From positions 1 to 43,019 of the forward strand of contig QEXZ01000001.1 in assembly GCA_003160755.1 (NCBI GenBank): a DNA stretch of 43,019 bases, read 5' to 3'. Below, one piece after another: positions 38,892 to 43,019 of this stretch. Position 1 is the stretch's first letter, and every line of letters starts with the position of its first letter. Both the position numbers and the translations under genes were made by a program. The notes under the pieces were generated by a model. That model was not told the origin of the DNA. It ran no database searches and saw only the letters and a program-made list of their open reading frames with translations. The stretch is from Methanomicrobiales archaeon. GTDB taxonomy: Archaea; Halobacteriota; Syntropharchaeia; Alkanophagales; Methanospirareceae.

Positions 38892-39602
38892 TTAAAATCC
38901 AAGCGCATCTTCTATTCTTCCTAACTCCGCGCCGGTTGTATCACTTCCGGCTGCGTATCCTTTCGTGTTAGCGAGCAGCGCAGCACCAATCAGAGGAACG
39001 CCGAAATTAACACTGCCTATCTCCGCGGGCAGCTCGAAAATGTCTTCCAGGGATTCTAATTCCTCCTTAGTGGCATTTCTATGCGCTAAGATGCCTTTAT
39101 TTGTCGCCACTGCTGCCATCCCCACGGTGTTCAATCCACCTATCGTACCCTTATAAACCTTTACGTCAAGTGTTTGCTCTATCAACTCCACGGTCTTCGC
39201 CGATAGTCGCGGGTGAGCCAGCGCAACCGTATCGTTCGCTAATATGACGTTCCCCACTGCGTTTAGCCTATCGCGTTCAGGCAGCCGGGTAATTTTCTCC
39301 CCCGAGCCTTCTGAGCCTACTAAATCCTCTATTTGCTGTAACTCGCTATCCAGTGTGTACGGGGAGAAGATAAACCCATTTGAGTTCCCCACGGCTAAAC
39401 AGCCAATTAAAGACGTTTCCGCTACCGACGTTTTTAGTGCTTTTACCTTCAATGCACGCCCTATTTCCATCGCTAAAATATCTGATATATGCGAGGGCAA
39501 AAGAAGCACCGATTCGGTAGAAATTGCAAAAACACCTACATACGCGCTGCCATCAATACTGAATGTTCTCTTTGTCTCTTTACCGCTCCTTCTTATCGTC
39601 AC
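38892..39602 (-). CDS. eif6: Translation initiation factor aIF6
   Basis: 236-aa pentein-fold protein that binds the large ribosomal subunit and prevents premature joining. Repeated pentein units are visible (NSNGFIFSPYTLDSELQQIE, ANDTVALAHPRLSAKTVELI, TNKGILAHRNATKEELE, and the end TKGYAAGSDTTGAELGRIED). About ten residues (MTIRRSGKET) precede the normal start of the fold. It follows rpl31e by 28 nt; the usual downstream genes of this archaeal cluster (eL20/L18a, prefoldin alpha, ftsY) are absent, replaced by tRNA genes. Confidence 0.95.
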   Translation of the reverse strand: MTIRRSGKETKRTFSIDGSAYVGVFAISTESVLLLPSHISDILAMEIGRALKVKALKTSVAETSLIGCLAVGNSNGFIFSPYTLDSELQQIEDLVGSEGSGEKITRLPERDRLNAVGNVILANDTVALAHPRLSAKTVELIEQTLDVKVYKGTIGGLNTVGMAAVATNKGILAHRNATKEELESLEDIFELPAEIGSVNFGVPLIGAALLANTKGYAAGSDTTGAELGRIEDALGF

Positions 39603-39630
39603 TTTATTTCTTTTATTGTATTTAAAAAAT

Positions 39631-39900
39631 TTATTCTACCAGCTCAGCCCTGATTACATCCTCTTCTTCCGTTACCTTCACTCTTATTCTAGAAGGGGGG
39701 TTCTGTGAGCCTCGCTCCCACACCTTCTCGTTTATCGCGGAATCTAAAACGACATCCTGGAATTTTGTATGCTGTACTAAATATTCTGTTATTATCGCTA
39801 TTGCGCGGTTACTCCTTTTCCATCTCGGCGCCTTTTTCACATTTCTCAATGGGATGGTATAAATCCGCTCGCCTCCACCTGCTCCTGTCTCTTCTCCCAT
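39631..39900 (-). CDS. rpl31e: 50S ribosomal protein eL31
   Basis: 89-aa archaeal/eukaryal large-subunit protein near the exit tunnel. Recognised by RIYTIPLRNVKKAPRWKRSN, then AIAIITEYLVQHTK, and INEKVWERGSQNPPSRIRVK. A GEETGAGGGE extension precedes the core. Second gene of rpl39e-rpl31e-eif6. Confidence 0.94.
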   Translation of the reverse strand: MGEETGAGGGERIYTIPLRNVKKAPRWKRSNRAIAIITEYLVQHTKFQDVVLDSAINEKVWERGSQNPPSRIRVKVTEEEDVIRAELVE

Positions 39901-39928
39901 GTAGCTTTTCTCCCTCTTTCCCCTTACT

Positions 39929-40081
39929 TCACGCTTTCAGCTTTGTCCGCCGCCAATGCCTTCTTTTTGGATGTGTAGTCACCCTGCGGCTCGTTTTTAC
40001 CATTATCCATGCGGGAACTCTTCGGTTTTGCTTATTCGCTTTGCATAGCCGTAGTTTCCTGCCTTTTGTTTTCTTTCCCAT
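39929..40081 (-). CDS. rpl39e: 50S ribosomal protein eL39
   Basis: 50-aa, very basic protein lining the peptide exit tunnel, easily missed because of its size. It starts MGKKTKGRKLRLCKANKQNR, contains RRVPAWIMVKTSRRVTTHP and ends KRRHWRRTKLKA, matching the whole length of the family. ATG at 40081, TGA at 39929-39931; 28 nt before rpl31e, the canonical archaeal order. TATA-like sequences on the minus strand around 40110-40150 probably drive the cluster. Confidence 0.95.
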   Translation of the reverse strand: MGKKTKGRKLRLCKANKQNRRVPAWIMVKTSRRVTTHPKRRHWRRTKLKA

Positions 40082-40227
40082 TGCCATTACCATTACTTGC
40101 TATTATCACTGTCACTGTCAATACATATTAAATTATAACTATATATTATATCAGAGTAACTGGTTTTTTTTTCTATTTAAATAGCTCTCAGATTAGAGAC
40201 TTAAATACTTGTGGTTATGAACGGAAA

Positions 40228-40587
40228 ATGAAATTAGGAGTATCAACGGATTTTAGCGCGGCGCATTCGCTGCCAAGACATCCCGGAAAATGCAAGAATC
40301 TGCATGGGCATACGTATAAAGTAGATGTGGTAGTGGAAGGCGATAAGAAGGAGGATACTGAGTGCGTGGCCGATTTCTCGGAAGTGAAAGCCGTGGTAGA
40401 AGAAGTGATTGAACTCGTAGACCATAAGTTCTTAAATGAGATAATATCATATCCAACGAGCGAGAATATAGCGTTGTTCCTGAAGGAGCAGTTGGAGAAG
40501 AAGTTGAACAATTCAAACCTGGGGGTGTCGCTGTATTCGCTGAGAATATGGGAAGGGAAGGACAAATGGGTGATGGTGGAATCGTAA
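40228..40587 (+). CDS. queD: 6-carboxytetrahydropterin synthase / 6-pyruvoyltetrahydropterin synthase family
   Basis: 119-aa T-fold pterin enzyme. Zinc ligands His13 (SAAHSL), His26 and His28 (LHGHTY) and the catalytic-type Cys22 four residues before (CKNLHGH) fit QueD, which makes 6-carboxytetrahydropterin for preQ0/archaeosine in tRNA. Asp/His of the charge relay occur in ELVDHKFLNE, and the C-terminal RIWEGKDKWV glutamate is the pterin anchor. The related archaeal PTPS-III for folate/tetrahydropterin cannot be ruled out. It stands alone between a gap of A/T-rich promoter sequence and priL. Confidence 0.9.
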   Translation: MKLGVSTDFSAAHSLPRHPGKCKNLHGHTYKVDVVVEGDKKEDTECVADFSEVKAVVEEVIELVDHKFLNEIISYPTSENIALFLKEQLEKKLNNSNLGVSLYSLRIWEGKDKWVMVES

Positions 40588-40650
40588 TCTGACATATTTA
40601 TTGAGTTTATTCTTTTTTGATTACTGATAACAAAAGTAATAATTAATATT

Positions 40651-41775
40651 ATGACGGAATGGCATGCTGAACCTGCACATCTGTGCCTTTATCCCTTTCT
40701 ATCGGCAGCGTCGAAACGTGTAGAAGAGTCAGAGGTAACGCTGGAGAATTTGATAAGCTCTGCGGTTTTTGAACGTGCGAGGCTGCGAGGCAAGAGCAGG
40801 ATAACGGAAGCGATAAAAGAGGGGACAATCAGGAAACCCGTTATAATCAGCGACGCTCAAGCGGAGATGGAATTGTTATCCTATCCATTTGCTCGTATTC
40901 TCGTGTCGTGCATAGGAGATGAGCGTCTTGTCCGCAGATATGCGCTGTCGGAAGCTAAAGCGGCACACGGAAAACTATTAGAAGAGTCTGATTCCCGCCG
41001 GGGGGGTTCCCGTGCCAGTGCCAGTGCGAGCGCCAATATTATTTACAGGATGTCTGAAGAGTTCGGCATACGAATGGACTTCTTAGCGGGTGAGCACCAG
41101 CAGGTTCAGGTGCCCTTTGTTGATTATCTCCGACTCACTACCAATCTTCGCGACAAAAGATGGAAACTGGTGAACCGTGGGTTGGGAAAAGGGAAGCTAA
41201 AACTACGAAAAGCCGAATTTGTCCGTATTGTCCAGGAAGCGATATATGAACGGATAAAGAAAGACCTGCCGCTGGATGTGCCTGAGGATATATGCAAAGC
41301 GATAAGCAGATACACGGAGGATATTAAGCACGAGCTGGAAGAAATGCGAAAAAAGTTAGGTGCGGCTGGTTATGGTTTTGAGTCGGATTCGGGAGCGATC
41401 GTGAAAGACCCAAGCTGTTTCCCGCCCTGCATATCGTATGTCCTGAGCAACTTAAAAGAAGGCGTAAATGTGCCGCATGGCGCAAGATTCGCGGTTACTG
41501 CCTTTTTGTTGAATATTGGTTTAAGTGAAGAGGAGATAATAGGGATTTACAGGCATTCGCCTGATTTTGACGAGGAGAGAACGCGGTACCAAGTAGAGCA
41601 TATTGCAGGAGATAAGAGCGGCATTCCGTATACTGCGCCCTCGTGTGATACAATGCGCACTTATGGGAACTGTGTTGAAACAGACGAAATTTGTGAGAAA
41701 GTTTCTCATCCTCTAAACTACTATAAATTTAAACTTAAACTGAAGCAGAAGCAGGAGCAGGAGCAGAAAAAATAA
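40651..41775 (+). CDS. priL: DNA primase large subunit
   Basis: 374-aa PriL, which supports the catalytic PriS in RNA primer synthesis. The C-terminal [4Fe-4S] domain cysteines are in DPSCFPPCISYVL, SCDTMRTYGNC and ICEKVSHPLNYY. The N-terminal two-thirds hold the helical L subunit core (HLCLYPFLSAASKRVEE, VPFVDYLRLTTNL). Two low-complexity stretches occur: GGSRASASASAN near 123-134, and a C-terminal KLKLKQKQEQEQKK tail beyond the family core. No priS is in the window. A family A repeat begins at its stop codon. Confidence 0.94.
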   Translation: MTEWHAEPAHLCLYPFLSAASKRVEESEVTLENLISSAVFERARLRGKSRITEAIKEGTIRKPVIISDAQAEMELLSYPFARILVSCIGDERLVRRYALSEAKAAHGKLLEESDSRRGGSRASASASANIIYRMSEEFGIRMDFLAGEHQQVQVPFVDYLRLTTNLRDKRWKLVNRGLGKGKLKLRKAEFVRIVQEAIYERIKKDLPLDVPEDICKAISRYTEDIKHELEEMRKKLGAAGYGFESDSGAIVKDPSCFPPCISYVLSNLKEGVNVPHGARFAVTAFLLNIGLSEEEIIGIYRHSPDFDEERTRYQVEHIAGDKSGIPYTAPSCDTMRTYGNCVETDEICEKVSHPLNYYKFKLKLKQKQEQEQKK

Positions 41776-41897
41776 GTTATAGACACAGATTAACGCAGAT
41801 TAACACAGATGATAAGAATCAACACAGTTAAACTAAAATAAATCTGCGTAAATCAGTGTAAATCCGTACGTATCTTAAATAGAAAGAAGTTATACGT
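41774..41897. repeat. Interspersed repeat family A, copy A6 (inverse orientation)
   Basis: AAGTTATAGACACAGATTAA, CGCAGATTAACACAGATGAT, the centre AGTTAAACTAAAATAAATCT, and the far arm GCGTAAATCAGTGTAAATCC ending TCTTAAATAGAAAGAAGTTA. It is the reverse complement of A2/A5 and fills the gap between priL and the methionine synthase gene. Confidence 0.8.
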
Positions 41898-41908
41898 TAT
41901 CTAATCTA

Positions 41909-42991
41909 ATGAAAAGAGCAATAGCAAGAGCGATATTTGACGACGTTGGCAGTTACCCGCTACCCGAAGGAAAGACAAAAGAATGGGTAACGGAAACGTT
42001 CGCTAAACTCGCAGTTGAACCTGAACGCGAAATCGAATTCGAGCCCGAACTCGATTCCTACAAAAATCGGCTCTACGAAATAATACGAGATGCAATGTGG
42101 CAGAAACTAAATGCGGGTGTGGACGTTCCGAACTACCCTCAATTTCAGAATATGATTGCTCAATTTATCGTGCCTATCATGGACGATGACAGAACAGAAG
42201 CGCCACTGCTTATAAAAGAAGAAGAAGCGAAGATAGTCGAGATGGATGCCTTAGAGCAGATGGCGATAGCGTACAGGGAAAAGCGAGGAGAAAAACTGAA
42301 GCTCCGAATATGCGTTACCGGTCCGATAGAGCTGTATTATAACCAATTTCCGCCTCCCGTATATATTGACGTGCTGTCAAACCTTGCGAAATCCGTAGGT
42401 AGGTTCGTGAAGCATACGATAGAAGGAGCGAGGAATTATGAAGTGCAATGCGCGACAATAGACGAGCCGAGCATAGGGTTAGACCCTCGAATAGAAGAGG
42501 AGGGCATAATTATCGCACTTGAACTCGCTTCTGAATATGCGTTCCGAAAAGGCGTGGATACGCAAATACACCTTCATTCGCCTATTTTTTACGAGACGGT
42601 ATGCGAAGTGAAGGGGATAAATGTGATAGGACTGGAATCCGCAGCTAATCCGTCCCTTTTATCGCTGATAGACAAGAAACAGCTCGAAGAACACGATAAG
42701 TTCCTCCGTATCGGTGTCTCAAGAACGGACATACTCAGCATGGCTGCAGAATACGATGAAACACACCATACAAATGCATTTAAGGATAAGGGCGTTTTGG
42801 AGCGCGTAGTTAATGAATATAACCGTCCAGAGAAAGTAAAGAAGCGGCTGGAGCAGGCATATTCCGTTTTTGGCGATAGGATAAGGTATGTGGGACCGGA
42901 TTGTGGATTGGGGCCGTTTCCCAGTCAAGAGCTGGCGTATTTGGTTTTGAAAAATACATCTGAGGGGATAACTGATTTTGTATTTGTATAA
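41909..42991 (+). CDS. Core-MetE-type methionine synthase
   Basis: 360-aa protein matching only the C-terminal catalytic barrel of cobalamin-independent methionine synthase, as in archaeal core-MetE enzymes that take methyl groups from corrinoid or other carriers. It begins with the DDVGSYPLP substrate loop; CATIDEPSIG precedes the zinc site. Expected zinc ligands are His, Cys, Glu, Cys: here His221, His223 (in HLHSP, where MetE has Cys), Glu243 (GLESA) and Cys332 (GPDCGLG). The Cys-to-His change makes zinc chemistry or substrate uncertain. It is complete, ending 28 bases before the window edge; its promoter must lie in or beyond repeat A6. Confidence 0.83.
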   Translation: MKRAIARAIFDDVGSYPLPEGKTKEWVTETFAKLAVEPEREIEFEPELDSYKNRLYEIIRDAMWQKLNAGVDVPNYPQFQNMIAQFIVPIMDDDRTEAPLLIKEEEAKIVEMDALEQMAIAYREKRGEKLKLRICVTGPIELYYNQFPPPVYIDVLSNLAKSVGRFVKHTIEGARNYEVQCATIDEPSIGLDPRIEEEGIIIALELASEYAFRKGVDTQIHLHSPIFYETVCEVKGINVIGLESAANPSLLSLIDKKQLEEHDKFLRIGVSRTDILSMAAEYDETHHTNAFKDKGVLERVVNEYNRPEKVKKRLEQAYSVFGDRIRYVGPDCGLGPFPSQELAYLVLKNTSEGITDFVFV

Positions 42992-43019
42992 GTGATGAAA
43001 AAACCACGAGATTTCACAA

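Noticed and set aside
40651..41775. Replication origin next to priL
   Set aside because: No Orc1/Cdc6 gene, ORB-like repeats or origin-type inverted repeats were seen; the neighbouring repeat is an ordinary family A copy.
3042..43019. Insertion sequence or transposon carrying the repeats
   Set aside because: No transposase, integrase or relaxase reading frame is present in the window; mobility of the repeats is inferred only from their positions in genes.

Overview
The window is a chromosomal segment of an archaeon. It carries the archaeal RNA polymerase operon (rpoH-rpoB-rpoA1-rpoA2-rpl30e-nusA-rps12-rps7), eukaryote-like translation and ribosome-assembly genes (eIF1A, Rio1, a Dim2-like KH protein, NMD3, eIF6, eL30, eL31, eL39, RNase P Rpr2/Rpp21), a DNA primase large subunit, CTP-dependent riboflavin kinase of the RbkR type, and TATA-box promoters. 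The mid/low GC content, the gene set (archaetidylserine decarboxylase, UPF0058, DUF2073, DUF123) and the dense A/T-rich interspersed repeats suggest a euryarchaeote of the Methanosarcina/Archaeoglobus side, possibly an ANME-1 (Methanophagales) or Syntrophoarchaeum-like lineage. That placement is inference. No diagnostic methanogenesis gene is present.

Layout. 1-3.5 kb: ileS, then a decayed RelE/ParE-type toxin with its antitoxin. 3.5-12.5 kb: a short-gene metabolic and maintenance region with an 8Fe ferredoxin, PmbA/TldE, tRNA m1A methyltransferase, DUF123 GIY-YIG-like protein, nadA and nadE with a cytosolic SppA-like protease between them, NMD3, and a self-contained riboflavin unit (rbkR-ribB) with a palindrome over the predicted transcription start. 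12.6-16.3 kb: UPF0058, tRNA-Thr(CGT), proS, a two-SIS-domain protein and archaetidylserine decarboxylase. 16.3-20.5 kb: the overlapping eIF1A-rio1 / KH-pcm genes (ribosome small-subunit maturation and initiation), and a divergent three-gene unit (Era-like GTPase, DUF2073, zinc ribbon). 20.9-32.1 kb, all on the minus strand: a PUA protein, cinA/pncC, tRNA-Lys(TTT) and the RNA polymerase/ribosomal operon. 32.1-38.4 kb: rnp4, an aminotransferase, an unknown protein, an atypical cis-prenyltransferase homologue, tRNA-Ser(GCT), ubiX, tyrS, a decayed locus with an epimerase N-terminal remnant, and a second, apparently intact toxin-antitoxin pair. 38.5-43 kb: tRNA-Leu(CAG), tRNA-Gly(TCC), eif6-rpl31e-rpl39e, a QueD/PTPS homologue, priL and a core-MetE-type methionine synthase.

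The most unusual feature is not a gene. At least three families of short interspersed, inverted-arm, low-complexity repeats (called A, B and C here) fill almost every long intergenic gap. Family A is about 120-135 bp, with arms built of a roughly 10-bp unit of the type GATTTACRCA. Family B is 50-160 bp with arms of the type CACAGAGAGCGCAGAG. Family C is 50-100 bp, A/T-rich, with the core CCTGTGCTAAAAGAAAAA. Several copies lie at gene ends in ways that have changed the protein: TrmI has a foreign C-terminal tail, NMD3 ends inside a C element, the first toxin is cut off at a B element, and an epimerase gene stops where a C element begins. This suggests that the elements move or are duplicated. 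A second theme is in-frame low-complexity insertions in essential proteins (IleRS, RpoB, TyrRS, GTPase, PriL). No CRISPR array, transposase, prophage or secondary-metabolite cluster is visible.
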